From CAVVEQ01 sp963828855 (lineage in GTDB: Bacteria > Chloroflexota > Anaerolineae > Anaerolineales > Anaerolineaceae): DNA of 64,000 bases. The notes under the pieces are model-generated. The model was not told the DNA's origin. It was given only the letters and a program-made list of their open reading frames with translations, and did not search any database. The stretch covers positions 124,001 to 188,000 of the forward strand of contig CAWHGB010000005.1 of NCBI GenBank assembly GCA_963828855.1. Reading direction: 5' to 3'. Below, piece by piece: positions 45,593 to 55,393 of the stretch (position 1 is its first letter; each line of letters starts with the position of its first letter). Made by a program: the position numbers and the translations under genes.

Positions 45593-45607
45593 AAACCAAA
45601 CACAATA

Positions 45608-47243
45608 CTAAACAGGCGGGATCGACTGGAAGGTCCAGTTGATATCGATGCCCTCTTTTTTCATGCGGTACCAGCGGGCAATGTAGAACACAATGAAACC
45701 GCTGGCGAAGAAGCCGATCAGGGTGCCGATGGTTCCGGTCCCGATGCGGCCGCCGACCGCCGGATAGAGGAAGGAGGCGATGATCATCCAGGCCAGGTAG
45801 CACAGGGTGATCGTGCCCATGACGGTGATCACAGGAACCTTGCCCCATTTGCGCTTCACAAAGGCGGAGGCGTTTTCAAACAGGTCGGGTTTGCGGAATG
45901 GGAAGAGCACAACTGCCAGCACCGGCACAAGCTGCGTCCAGGTTGCGAAGAACACGAAGTTCAGTTGAGCGCCCATCACGCTGCCGGGCCACCAAAGGCC
46001 GGAGGCATCCATTACGCCGATCCAGGCGATGACCGTGATGATCGCGATGGCGACGATCGGGCTGCGCCACTTGGGGTGCACGTAGCAGACCCACTCGGGG
46101 ATCAGGCGGTCGAAGGACCAGGCGAAGATGATGCGGGAGCAGTAGAAGAAATAGGTCTGCGCCAGGTTGATGGTCAGGTAGAACCACGCGATGGCAACCG
46201 TCCAGAGCAGCAGGAAATTCGGCTGCAGGATGGCTGCGTAGAACGTGATCCACGGCATCGGGGTGGCATCCGCCACACCAGCGTTGCTCAGGTAGCTTTC
46301 GGAGGCGATCCACTCCAACGGGACCAGGCGCTGCAGCAGGATGGCTGCCACAACGAAGATCGCCCAGCTCACCACCAGCGAGGAGAGACTGCCAGCCAGC
46401 AGGGTCTTATCGGCCTGCTTGACTTCGCCGGCGAAGAAGGTGGGGATGTAGTACCCGTAGAAGATCCAGAAGCCCATGATCAACCCGGCCAGGCTCATCA
46501 GAGCCACGTTCGGGTTGGTGACCATGCCGTTATCCTTGGCAAGCTGGATGCGGCTGGCATAGGATCCGGGACCCATGAAGTTATCCCAGGCGGCCTGGAA
46601 TTTCTCGGGGGTACCGCTGCCCAGCTGGAAGTAAAGGATGACCCAGGCGATGATGCCCAGGAAGAAGCCGACTTCCAGGATGCGCACGATGGTCTTGGTG
46701 GGCAGGATCATCAGTAAGAATGTGATGATCGTGCAGATCGTCCCGATGATCGCGATTCCGGAGGGGGTGGAGGACCAGTTGGCGAATTCCACCATTTGCG
46801 GGATTTGCCATGACGATGCCCATCGTGCGGAAGAGCACGGGGAAGGCCGTCTTGGGGATCCAGGCGATCAGCGAGCCGGCCACCATCGCGCTGAAGATGA
46901 CCAGGGTCCAACTGGCCGAGAAGGCCAGCGGGGCGCTCAGCGTGCGGCTGCCAAGCGTATAATCCGCCGCGGAGCGCGGCATTGCAGCACCAATAACGGA
47001 GTAGGTGTAGGCATGGAACAGGCAGAAGAACATCGCCACGGTGAGCACACCGATGATGCTGCTGCCCGGCCACACACCCGCAACCCAGGAGAAGGGGATC
47101 AGCCCGGATGAAGAGAGGCTGATGCAGTGAATGCCAAAGACCATCGCGCCAAAAACACCAATGGTCCTGACAAGGCCAGAGCTCTTGCGTGCGTAGAGCT
47201 TACGATCGGTTGTTCCCCCGGTAGGGGTAACCATTTCAGCCAT
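45608..47243 (-). CDS. APC-superfamily amino acid permease (one frameshift)
   Basis: ~544-residue, 12-helix secondary transporter. N-terminal piece: SGLVRTIGVFGAMVFGIHCI (the first broken helix of APC proteins with small residues), YSVIGAAMPRSAADYTLGSR (the helix 2-3 signature of the family), LVIFSAMVAGSLIAWIP. C-terminal piece from MVEFANWSSTPSGIAIIG on has the remaining helices, ending NWTFQSIPPV. A single break near 46798 (NPANGGI / NPQMVEFANW). ATG 47243 is 6 nt behind AGGAGG. The GntR gene upstream presumably regulates it. Substrate unknown. Confidence 0.88.
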
Positions 47244-47403
47244 TGCTTTCCTCCTAATACAAAGTTTTCTAAGTTACTTGGCACATACTGCAACTGCGAA
47301 AATCCAAAGACCCTGCGCCACCTCCTTTCTCCGGAAGGGCTCTTGAGCCATGCAGGGGTAAAACTCGTGAAAATCGAAATATAAAACCTTGGCTCAAGCG
47401 CGC

Positions 47404-48180
47404 TCATTCCAGATTCACCTCAGCGTGGATGCGGGCATAATCGCTGCGTAGAAAATCCTGCGAATATTCAACCGGATCACCGGTTTCCCGGTCAATCATG
47501 ATCTGGCTGATCATCAGCAAAGGGAATCCATCCTCCACCCGCAACTGATCAGCGACATCGTCGCTGGCAGCCACTGCTTCGATCGTTTGATTAATTTTAT
47601 TCACTTTCACTCCGTACGCTTTGGAAAGCAGGTCGGAGATCGAAGTTTTTTCGAGGTCAAACTCCTCCAATCCCTGGCAGCGCGAACAGGGGAAATAGTT
47701 GCGCTCCAGGATGATAGGCACATGGTTGGCAAGGCGCAGGATCACGATGCGGTAGAGGGAGTGCCCGATCTCCACACTCAGTTTTTCGGCCAGGCGGCGG
47801 CTGGCAGGCACCTGCCCGAATTCCAGCAATTGGCTGCCGGTGGCAATGTTCCGCGCGCGCATCGTTTCCATATAATTGATCAGGTCGCCGCTCTCGTAGG
47901 TCACCTTCGGCCGCGCCACATACGTACCCGAGCCATGCCGGCGGTCGAGCAAGCCTTCGTTCACCAGTTCGGTGAGTGCCTTGCGGGTGGTCATGCGGCT
48001 CACTTCCAGCTCTTCAGAAAGATCCCGCTCAGAAGGAATTCGCGTATCGGGAGGAAACTTACCTGTAAGGATTTGTTCAGCCAGGTATTCCTGGATCTGG
48101 ACATAAATGGGTTTGGAAATCTCCGATGCTTCGGGCACCGGCTCGCGAAAGAGGGGGTTGAACCTGGCGATCTTCTGCAT
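47404..48180 (-). CDS. GntR/HutC-family transcriptional regulator
   Basis: 258 residues, intact. Winged helix: KPIYVQIQEYLAEQILTGKF, TRIPSERDLSEELEVSRMTT, LVNEGLLDRRHGSGTYVARP. The UTRA ligand domain follows, with ILRLANHVPIILERNYFPCS and a C-terminal PVEYSQDFLRSDYARIHAEV. It lies upstream of the APC permease on the same strand. The start codon is preceded not by a ribosome site but by TACCACTTACCACTT, close to the operator-like TGGTATA at 48191, so repressor binding would cover its own start. Confidence 0.92.
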   Translation of the reverse strand: MQKIARFNPLFREPVPEASEISKPIYVQIQEYLAEQILTGKFPPDTRIPSERDLSEELEVSRMTTRKALTELVNEGLLDRRHGSGTYVARPKVTYESGDLINYMETMRARNIATGSQLLEFGQVPASRRLAEKLSVEIGHSLYRIVILRLANHVPIILERNYFPCSRCQGLEEFDLEKTSISDLLSKAYGVKVNKINQTIEAVAASDDVADQLRVEDGFPLLMISQIMIDRETGDPVEYSQDFLRSDYARIHAEVNLE

Positions 48181-48190
48181 AAGTGGTAAG

Positions 48191-48336
48191 TGGTATAGCC
48201 CTAAAAAGAGCGAAAAATTAACGATAAATTAATGTATTGTCAAGATTATAGCGATATTAATGCCGATTTTCAATAGGCAATTGGTAAAATGGGTATACCT
48301 CTTTGGAATCACCACAGCAACCTGAAAAGTGGTATA
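48191..48336. promoter_or_regulatory. Operator-like TGGTATA sites between GntR and the ATP-grasp gene
   Basis: TGGTATA at 48191-48197, palindromic GGTATACC at 48292-48299 and TGGTATA at 48330-48336. HutC/NagR-type GntR regulators bind TGGTATA/TGGTCTA-like palindromes. The sites lie in a divergent intergenic region of 291 nt that otherwise holds no gene. Confidence 0.45.
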
Positions 48337-48471
48337 TCTCCGTGGTTATGGTCTTTAACCTTTTCCTTGAAAGACTCTCCCGGAGCCAAAACTCCCCTCT
48401 TTTCAAAAGAGAGCTTTTAGTTACAATTGCGCGATACTTAAAAAGCGAGGTGCGCACTTCTGGGAACGATC

Positions 48472-49494
48472 ATGAAAAAACCGGTCATAGCTTATCTCTA
48501 CAATGTTCGACATAATTATCCCGATCCCGATGACCCGAAAACCCAGCTGGAAGTGGATTTCGACGACCCCGAAACGATCGAGTGGATGATCACCCATTTC
48601 AAGAATTGCGGTTACGAGGTTTTGCCCATCGAGGCCGATGAGGATGCTTTCGACAAACTCAAACGCAATCGCGATCGCATCACCCTGGCTTACAACTATT
48701 CCCTCGGCCTCTCCGGTCGCGATCGCTACGCCCAGCTGCCCGCCATTCTCGAGATGCTGGATATCCCCTACACCGGCTCGCAGCCGGTGGTTCAGGCTAT
48801 CGTGCAGACCAAGCCGATGATGAAGGATATCCTCATCGCCAACGGTATTCCCACCCTGCGCTACCAGATCTTCAACCACGGCGACGAACCGCTCAAGAAG
48901 GGCATGAACTTCCCGCTGATCGTCAAACCCGAATCGCAGGGCTCCTCCGCCGGCATCACCAACGCCAGCGTGGTGCATGATGAAAAGGAGCTGCGTGCCC
49001 AGGTGGCGGCGGTGATGGCTCTTTTCAAGACGCCAGCTTTTGCCGAACCCTACATCACCGGGCGCGAATTCTCGCTGGGGATGCTGGGAAACCCGCCCCA
49101 ATTCCTGCCCATTGTGGAAGCGGATTACTCCACCCTGCCGAAGGGTTACCTGCCGATCGATTCGCTGGAGGTCAAGTGGATCATCGAGGAGGAGGCTCCC
49201 GAACACCTCGTCTGCCCGGCACGAATCGACAACAAGCTTAAAGATAAACTCGAGAGCATCTGCCAGCAGGCCTGGGATGCGATCGGTATCCACGACCTGT
49301 GCCGCATCGATGTCCGCCTGGATTCGAAGGGCAACCCCTACATCCTGGATATCAATTCGCCTCCGGGGATGATCCCGCCCGAGGTCTCGGTTACCTCCTA
49401 CTTCCCGCTGGAGGCACGCGCCGCCGGAATCGATTACGAAATGCTGATCCAGGCCATCATCGGGCACGCGCTCAAACGGTACGGAAGGGAATAA
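48472..49494 (+). CDS. ATP-grasp ligase related to D-alanine-D-alanine ligase
   Basis: 340 residues, intact. N-terminal PreATP-grasp domain (LPAILEMLDIPYTGSQPVVQ), then KPMMKDILIANGIPTLRYQI, FPLIVKPESQGSSAGI (ATP Lys and the Ser-rich loop), AEPYITGREFSLGML, CRIDVRLDSKGNPYILDINS (metal ligands). The final loop reads NSPPGMIPP where Ddl has N-T-x-P-G-M/L-T, and the opening is unlike Ddl's, so the substrate may differ from D-Ala. ATG 48472 after GGGAACGATC. No murein gene neighbours are present; GntR lies divergently upstream. Confidence 0.82.
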   Translation: MKKPVIAYLYNVRHNYPDPDDPKTQLEVDFDDPETIEWMITHFKNCGYEVLPIEADEDAFDKLKRNRDRITLAYNYSLGLSGRDRYAQLPAILEMLDIPYTGSQPVVQAIVQTKPMMKDILIANGIPTLRYQIFNHGDEPLKKGMNFPLIVKPESQGSSAGITNASVVHDEKELRAQVAAVMALFKTPAFAEPYITGREFSLGMLGNPPQFLPIVEADYSTLPKGYLPIDSLEVKWIIEEEAPEHLVCPARIDNKLKDKLESICQQAWDAIGIHDLCRIDVRLDSKGNPYILDINSPPGMIPPEVSVTSYFPLEARAAGIDYEMLIQAIIGHALKRYGRE

Positions 49495-49546
49495 CCAGCC
49501 CCCCCCGGCTTTCAGCCATCCTCCCCTTCGACCTCACCCCCGCCCT

Positions 49547-49606
49547 CTCCCTTCGGGAGTGCTCAAACCGCGACCCCTTTTAGGGGAGGGTGCCGGAGGC
49601 GGGAGA
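49547..49606. repeat. Hairpin repeat family B, copy at 49.5 kb
   Basis: CTCCCTTCGGGAG stem, then CAAACCGCGACCCCT (49564-49578) and CCCCTTTTAGGGG. The 23 nt from 49556 equal those at 62828 at 22 positions. Confidence 0.6.
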
Positions 49607-49686
49607 GGCTGGGTCCGTTTGACATTCCCCCTTCAATCCGGTATCCTTAACCACATAGGACCATTTTCTTCGGCCTGGAGGTTGCC

Positions 49687-50958
49687 ATGCCTGCCATGAA
49701 CGACATCCTGGGTGTTATTCTTGGCGGGGGCCGGGGCACGCGTCTCTACCCGCTCACCCGCCAACGCGCCAAGCCGGCCGTGCCCTTTGCCGGCAAGTAC
49801 CGTCTGATCGATATTCCAATCTCCAACTGCATCAACTCCGGCATTTACCACATCGCCGTGCTCACCCAGTTCAACTCTGTATCCCTGCACCGCCACATCA
49901 CCAGCACCTTCCAGTTCGACGCCTTCCACTCCGGTTGGATCCAGCTTTGGGCTTCCCAACAGACCGTGGCTACCACCGACTGGTACCAGGGCACCGCGGA
50001 TGCTGTCCGAAAGCAGCTCTTCGAGATCCGCGCAGCGCGATCCCCTTATGTGCTCATTCTCTCCGGCGATCAGCTCTACCGCATGGATTTCGAGAAGATG
50101 GCGCACTTCCACTGGGATTCCGGCGCGGATGTCACCGTGGCAGTGCAGCCGGTCTTCGCTGAGGATACCGGACGCTACGGCATCCTCAAGGTGGACGCCG
50201 AGAACCGCATCACCAACTTTGCCGAAAAACCGAAAGACCCCGAACTGCTCAAAAAACTGGTCAGCCGGGATGACAAACGCCGGCCCTACCTGGGCTCGAT
50301 GGGGCTGTACCTGTTCAACACCGAAGTGCTGTTCGATCTACTCGAATCCACCGCCTTCAGCGATTTTGGCAATCACATCATCCCGGGTGCCATCGACACA
50401 CACAAAGTGATGGGTTATGGCTTCGACGGCTACTGGGAGGATATCGGTACCATCCGCTCCTTTTTCGAGACCAACCTCTCGCTCACCATCCCCAACCCGC
50501 CCTTCGATTTCTTCGACCCCAAGCGCCCCATCTACACGCATCCGCGCTTCCTGCCCGGCTCCACCATCCTGAACAGCCACCTCGAAAACGTTCTTCTGGC
50601 CGAGGGCTGCTGCATTAATTCCGCCGATATCTCCCATTCGGTCATCGGACTGCGAAGCCAGATCCATTCGGGAGTGTTAATAAAGGATAGCGTGATCATG
50701 GGTGCCGATTATTATGACCATCCCTGCTATGAATACACCGACCCCGCCAAGGTAGCCATTGGCATCGGTTCTGGCAGTCACATCGATGGCGCGATCATTG
50801 ATAAGAATGCCCGCATCGGTCGCGAGGTGGTCATTCAGCCCTTCCCACAGGATATGGAAGTGGATGCCGAAAACTTCGTCGTCCGCGATGGGATCGTGAT
50901 CATTCCCAAGAACGCGGTTGTACCTCCCGGTACGGTTATAATTCCGGGACAAATCTGA
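49687..50958 (+). CDS. glgC: Glucose-1-phosphate adenylyltransferase
   Basis: Makes ADP-glucose for glycogen. 423 residues, intact. Nucleotide site ILGGGRGTRLYPLTRQRAKP, PAVPFAGKYRLIDIPISNCI, then DWYQGTADAVRKQL, ILSGDQLYRMDF, GRYGILKVD, NFAEKPKDP, GSMGLYLFN, GYWEDIGTIRSFFETNLSL. The C-terminal left-handed beta-helix has the usual hexapeptides ending VVPPGTVIIPGQI. No glgA or glgB is in the window. ATG 49687 is behind GGAGG; ATG 49696 is an alternative. The P-ATPase gene follows after 22 nt. Confidence 0.95.
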   Translation: MPAMNDILGVILGGGRGTRLYPLTRQRAKPAVPFAGKYRLIDIPISNCINSGIYHIAVLTQFNSVSLHRHITSTFQFDAFHSGWIQLWASQQTVATTDWYQGTADAVRKQLFEIRAARSPYVLILSGDQLYRMDFEKMAHFHWDSGADVTVAVQPVFAEDTGRYGILKVDAENRITNFAEKPKDPELLKKLVSRDDKRRPYLGSMGLYLFNTEVLFDLLESTAFSDFGNHIIPGAIDTHKVMGYGFDGYWEDIGTIRSFFETNLSLTIPNPPFDFFDPKRPIYTHPRFLPGSTILNSHLENVLLAEGCCINSADISHSVIGLRSQIHSGVLIKDSVIMGADYYDHPCYEYTDPAKVAIGIGSGSHIDGAIIDKNARIGREVVIQPFPQDMEVDAENFVVRDGIVIIPKNAVVPPGTVIIPGQI

Positions 50959-50980
50959 AAACACAAAGGATCCTGACGAG

Positions 50981-53843
50981 ATGAAAGATCCCGCCCCCGC
51001 TGCCAGCCCCCGGCCGGATGTAGTCCCATCGGAACTTTCCTGGCACGCATCCTCCTCCGCCGAAGTGCTCGATCACCTCGATACCCTCGAGGAGAGCGGC
51101 CTCACGTCTGCTGATGCTGCTGAACGCCTGGCCAAATTCGGTCCCAACCAGTTGGCTGAAAAGAAGGGACCCTCCTTCTTCCAACTTGTGCTCAGCCAGC
51201 TAAAAAGCTTCGTTGTCATCATCTTTAATTGTCGCAGCCCTTGTTTCCGCCATTCTCGGCGAGTGGGTGGAGGCGGCAGCCATCCTCACCATCGTGGTGC
51301 TCAACGCCATCCTGGGGGTGGTGCAGGAAAGCAAGGCCGAAGAATCCCTTGCCGCGCTAAAGAAGTTGGCTGCTCCCGAAGCAAATGCCATTCGGGATGG
51401 CCACCAGGTGCGCGTGCCAGCCGCACAACTTGTTCCGGGCGATATCGTCGTCCTGGAAGCGGGCAACTTCATCCCCGCCGACATCCGCCTGCTGGAAGCG
51501 GTCAACTTGAAGGTAGACGAAGCTTCGCTCACCGGCGAATCCCTGCCGGTGGAAAAGAACGCTGCCCTGGTGCTGGATCGTGATATCCCCCTGGGTGACC
51601 GCAAGAACACGGCCTTCATGGGCACTGTGGTCAGCTATGGGCGCGGTCGCGGGGTGGTGGTCAGCACCGGCATGCACACCCAGCTTGGGCTCATCGCCAG
51701 CATGCTCCAATCCGTGGAAGAAGAGCAGACCCCGCTGCAGCGAAAATTGGATCAACTCGGTCGGACGCTTGGCTACGCCTGCCTGGTGATCTGCGCCATC
51801 GTATTTGGGGTCGGCTGGCTTCAGGGTGGCAACCCGCTGGATATCTTCATGATCGCGGTAAGCCTGGCCATCGCCGCAGTACCCGAGGGGCTGCCTGCCA
51901 TCGTCACCATCAGCCTGGCGCTGGGCATGCAGGAAATGATCAAACGCCACGCGCTCATCCGCCGGCTCTCCTCGGTGGAAACTCTCGGTTCAGCCACGGT
52001 GATCTGTTCGGATAAAACCGGCACGCTCACCCAAAATGAGATGACTGTCACCCGCGTGTGGGTGGATGACACCTTCGTCACCCTTACCGGTACCGGATAC
52101 AAACCGGGTGGGGATTTCCTGGTGGACGGTAAAAAGGTGGATGTGAAGGATTACCCCGGCCTTGGCACCGCGCTCTGGCTGGGAGCGCTCAATAATGATG
52201 CCCGCCTGGAGGAGGTCCGCGAGGAAGACGCTGAACCCGCCTGGCGCATTGTGGGTGACCCAACAGAGGGCGCGCTGGTTGTGGCTGCTGCCAAGGCAGG
52301 CTGCCTCACCCGCGAACTGGATAAATCCTACCCGCGCGAGAACGAAGTCCCCTTCGATTCCGTGCGTAAACGCATGATCACAATTCACACCCTTGAAGCG
52401 CCTTCCGCCGGGGATATCTCACCGTTCGACGAGAGCCACACTCGTAAACACATCGTCGTGACCGTCAAAGGCGCGCCGGATCTCGTCCTGGGGCTGTGCT
52501 CAAAAGCCCGCTGCATGGATTCACGCGGGGAAAAGGCGCTGGATGAAACCGGGCGCGGCCAGATCCTGGCTGCCAACGATACGCTCACCCGCGACGCCCT
52601 GCGCGTTCTGGGTGTGGCCTACAAGATCGTGGAAAAAATACCCGCAAATTTCACCCCTGAGGAACTTGAGAAGGACCTGGTTTTCGCCGGACTGGTGGGA
52701 ATGATCGACCCCGCCCGACCGGAGGTTCGCCCCGCACTGGAAAAGGCCAAGGGTGCCGGAATCCGCACCATCATGATCACCGGTGACTTTCCCAATACAG
52801 CGCGTGCGGTGGCGGAATCCATCGGGCTGCTGCGCCCCGGGCACAAAGTACTCAGCGGCACGCAGCTGGATGAGATCGACGATACCGCGCTCAAGGTGGA
52901 GGTGGAGCATACCGACGTCTTCGCCCGCGTTTCGCCTGAGCACAAGATGCGCATCGTGGACGCATTGAGAGCCAACGGCGAGGTTACCGCCATGACCGGC
53001 GACGGTGTCAACGATGCCCCGGCCATCAAGCGAGCCGATATTGGCGTCTCGATGGGCATCACCGGCACCGACGTGGCAAAGGAAACCGCCGACATGGTGC
53101 TCACCGACGATAATTACGTCAGCATCGTCTCTGCGGTGGAGCAAGGACGGGTTATTTACTCCAACATCCGCAAGTTCGTCTATTACCTGATCTCCTGCAA
53201 CATCGCTGAGGTTCTGATCATCTTCATTCCCACCGCATTTGGACGTTTTCTCTTTCCCCAGATGGCCGAGCGGGGCATCCTGGCACCGCTTACCGCCATC
53301 CAACTGCTCTGGCTGAACCTGGTGACGGATGGCGCACCAGCCCTGGCGCTGGGCACCGAGAAGGGCGACCCGGATCTGATGGACCAGCCCCCGCGCCCAC
53401 CCACCGAGCAGATCATCAACCGCTTCATGCAATGGGGAGTGGCTATCCAGGCTATCGCCATTTCCGCCACAACCCTCTTTGCCTTTTACCTGGGTCTGCA
53501 ACACGTGGAACCGGAATTCGCCGAGACGATGGCCTTTGCCACTTTATCCATATCGGAGCTTCTGCGGGCTTATACCTCCCGCTCGGAGCGTTACCCTCTC
53601 TTAAAGATTGGCGTCTTCGGGAATAAATGGATGAACTGGGCAGTGGGAGCTTCGCTTCTGATGATCCTGGCAGTGATCTACCTGCCCTTCTTCAACTCCA
53701 TTTTCAACACCCTGCCGATGGGCTGGACCGAGTGGGAGATCATCCTGCCCCTGGTGCTTATTCCCTCCATCGCCGCCGAGCTGACCAAGTGGGTGGCTAG
53801 CCGGGCGCAAAAACGCCAGCAGCTTCAATCATTGGAAGGTTAG
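50981..53843 (+). CDS. P-type Ca2+-transporting ATPase (P2 type; one frameshift)
   Basis: Cation pump of ~953 residues. N-terminal cation-ATPase domain (EVLDHLDTLEESGLTSADAA), actuator VDEASLTGESLPVEK (TGES), helix M4 AVPEGLPAIVTI (PEGLPA with the ion-site Glu), phosphorylation site CSDKTGTLTQNEM, nucleotide domain with VKGAPDLVLG, and TGDGVNDAPAIKRADIGVSM; the C-terminal membrane domain is complete. PEGLP and the later ISELLRAYTSRSE text fit SERCA/PMCA-like pumps. A single break near 51215-51230 (SFVVII / LIVAALVSAILGEW). Follows glgC by 22 nt and ends in a terminator. Confidence 0.92.
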
Positions 53844-53864
53844 GCCTTCTCGGATAAAAAACAA

Positions 53865-53897
53865 ACCCCGCGGATTTCAATTCGCGGGGTGATTTTT
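53865..53897. terminator. Bidirectional terminator
   Basis: ACCCCGCG (53865-53872) pairs with CGCGGGGT (53883-53890); T5 follows on the plus strand and an A-run precedes it for the minus strand. It separates the convergent ATPase and SWIM genes. Confidence 0.88.
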
Positions 53898-53908
53898 AAC
53901 TCCTGCAC

Positions 53909-54151
53909 TCAATCTTTCCCGGGTGGGAGCATCCCCTCCAGGGAGTATTCCATCGCGATCGTATGGCTGCAGCGCCCCCGGCTGGTAAAGAAATCGCAAT
54001 CGCAGGTCATTTTTCCATCCTTCAGCACAACAGTGTGGGTGCTGTTATCGCCATCCACAGCTACCGCAAAGGTTTGGAAGTGGATGCGCTGATCGCGTTC
54101 ATCAGCATACCGTTTGCCTTTCTCGATCTTGCTGATCATGCCGGAGTCCAT
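53909..54151 (-). CDS. SWIM zinc-finger protein, 80 aa
   Basis: Small protein, intact, with a SWIM motif CDCDFFTSRGRCSH (CxC-x8-CxH) that should bind zinc and nucleic acid or protein. Before it is a beta-hairpin-like VAVDGDNSTHTVVLKDGKMT; the N-terminal MDSGMISKIEKGKRYADERD is charged. SWIM domains this size are often free-standing partners of helicases or transposases, but none is near. RBS AAGGAGAATCA precedes ATG 54151. Confidence 0.85.
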   Translation of the reverse strand: MDSGMISKIEKGKRYADERDQRIHFQTFAVAVDGDNSTHTVVLKDGKMTCDCDFFTSRGRCSHTIAMEYSLEGMLPPGKD

Positions 54152-54178
54152 GAGTGATTCTCCTTTGAATATTTAATC

Positions 54179-54202
54179 AAAAAAGCACGCAAAAATGCGT
54201 GC
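54179..54202 (-). terminator. Rho-independent terminator of the rnhB unit
   Basis: On the minus strand GCACGC (54202-54197) pairs with GCGTGC (54190-54185), then T6. Confidence 0.85.
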
Positions 54203-54285
54203 CTTGCTAGAGAAACCGGGTTGTGGAAAAGAATCGCATGGCGTTACTGTTCCTAGAAAGATGATAATACAGGTGGGGGTGAATG

Positions 54286-54732
54286 TCAACGGCTCTTGAT
54301 CATTACCAGGGCATCTTCCTTATCGCTGTAGTAAGCCGGCCATATCTCCAGGTGGCGGTATCCCAGGTGCTCGTAGAGCGCGATGGCTTGGGTATTGGAT
54401 CGTCTCACGCATAGTTTCACGGAAGGCAGTTCCATGCCCGCTTCGCAGTCGAGGATCAGGCGCGAGGCGATGCCCAGCCTGCGGAATTCCGGCAGCACCC
54501 CGATGGTGGTGATCCAGCCTGTTCCTTCCCAGGGTTTGGCTTCCCCGGCGATGAAGCCTGCCATGCGCTCATGAACCAAAGCTTTGATGCGCACAATCCC
54601 CGGAAACGAAAGCACTCCGATAAGGTCGATGAGCGGCCAGGCATCCGGGCCGAAGCATATCTGCTCCACCTGCCGGAGTGCTGATAGGTCGCGCAACCCG
54701 GCTGGTTTGTATTCCACCTGGGGAGAAAGCAT
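54286..54732 (-). CDS. GNAT N-acetyltransferase (RimI-like)
   Basis: 148 residues, intact. Acetyl-CoA motif TTIGVLPEFRRLGIASRLIL (V-x-P-x-x-R-x-x-G-I-A), upstream strand LVHERMAGFIAGEAKPWEG, and the C-terminal RRSNTQAIALYEHLGYRHLE typical of RimI. ATG 54732 begins 6 nt after a TATAAT that lies on the 3' end of rnhB, so the gene may be read both from the rnhB transcript and as a leaderless mRNA. Acceptor unknown. Confidence 0.88.
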   Translation of the reverse strand: MLSPQVEYKPAGLRDLSALRQVEQICFGPDAWPLIDLIGVLSFPGIVRIKALVHERMAGFIAGEAKPWEGTGWITTIGVLPEFRRLGIASRLILDCEAGMELPSVKLCVRRSNTQAIALYEHLGYRHLEIWPAYYSDKEDALVMIKSR

Positions 54733-54738
54733 GGGCTG

Positions 54739-54744
54739 ATTATA
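54739..54744 (-). promoter_or_regulatory. -10 box of the RimI-like gene, leaderless type
   Basis: TATAAT on the minus strand (54744-54739), 6 nt before ATG 54732. Its TAA is also the rnhB stop codon. Confidence 0.5.
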
Positions 54745-55381
54745 CCCGTGTGAGGGAATGCACTGGTTTATACGAAAAGCGGTGCTCTGGGCAGGGTCCG
54801 TGCTCCATGAGCGCATTCCGGTGAAAGACAGTCCCGTAGCCCTTGTGACGCGCGAATTCGTACACCGGGAAATTGCTCCCCAGGCTAACCATCAATCCAT
54901 CCCTGAAGGTTTTTGCCAGTACCGAGGCGCAGGCGATGGAAAGCACCAGCGCGTCGCCTTTGATCAAGGCGGTTTGGGGGATTTCCATACTTTTCAGGCG
55001 GAGCGCGTCGATAAGTAAATGTTCCGGCGGTGAAACCAACCCATTCAGCGCGCGCTGCATGGCGAGTTGCGTAGCGGGTAGGATGCCCAGCCGGTCGATC
55101 TCCCGGCTGGAAGCCAGCCCGGTGGACCAATCCAGGACATTTTCCTTGATCCTTTCCGCCCAAGTCTCCCTCTCCCGGGCGCCCATCTGTTTGGAATCCC
55201 GTACACCATACAGAGTTTCTTGAATGGATGGGTCAGGCGGGAGAATCACCGCGGCAGCAGACACCGGACCTGCCCACGCGCCGCGCCCGGCTTCGTCGAT
55301 CCCGGCCACCCGGCGACACCCCAAGCCCCACAGAATGGATTCTGCTGCGATGCCCGGGCAGGGTGGCAGGGTAGCTTTCAC
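54740..55381 (-). CDS. rnhB: Ribonuclease HII
   Basis: Cleaves the RNA strand of RNA-DNA hybrids and single ribonucleotides in DNA. 213 residues, intact. Active site RVAGIDEAGRGAWAGPVSAA (DEAGRG), VRDSKQMGARERE (DSK), LLIDALRL and the later Asp in ALIKGDALVLSIACASVLAK. The usual C-terminal ARHKGYGTVFHRNALMEHGP is complete. It ends 7 nt before the RimI-like gene on the same strand and begins 12 nt after the glycosyltransferase gene. Confidence 0.95.
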   Translation of the reverse strand: MKATLPPCPGIAAESILWGLGCRRVAGIDEAGRGAWAGPVSAAAVILPPDPSIQETLYGVRDSKQMGARERETWAERIKENVLDWSTGLASSREIDRLGILPATQLAMQRALNGLVSPPEHLLIDALRLKSMEIPQTALIKGDALVLSIACASVLAKTFRDGLMVSLGSNFPVYEFARHKGYGTVFHRNALMEHGPCPEHRFSYKPVHSLTRV

Positions 55382-55393
55382 CGTGTGAGAGGG

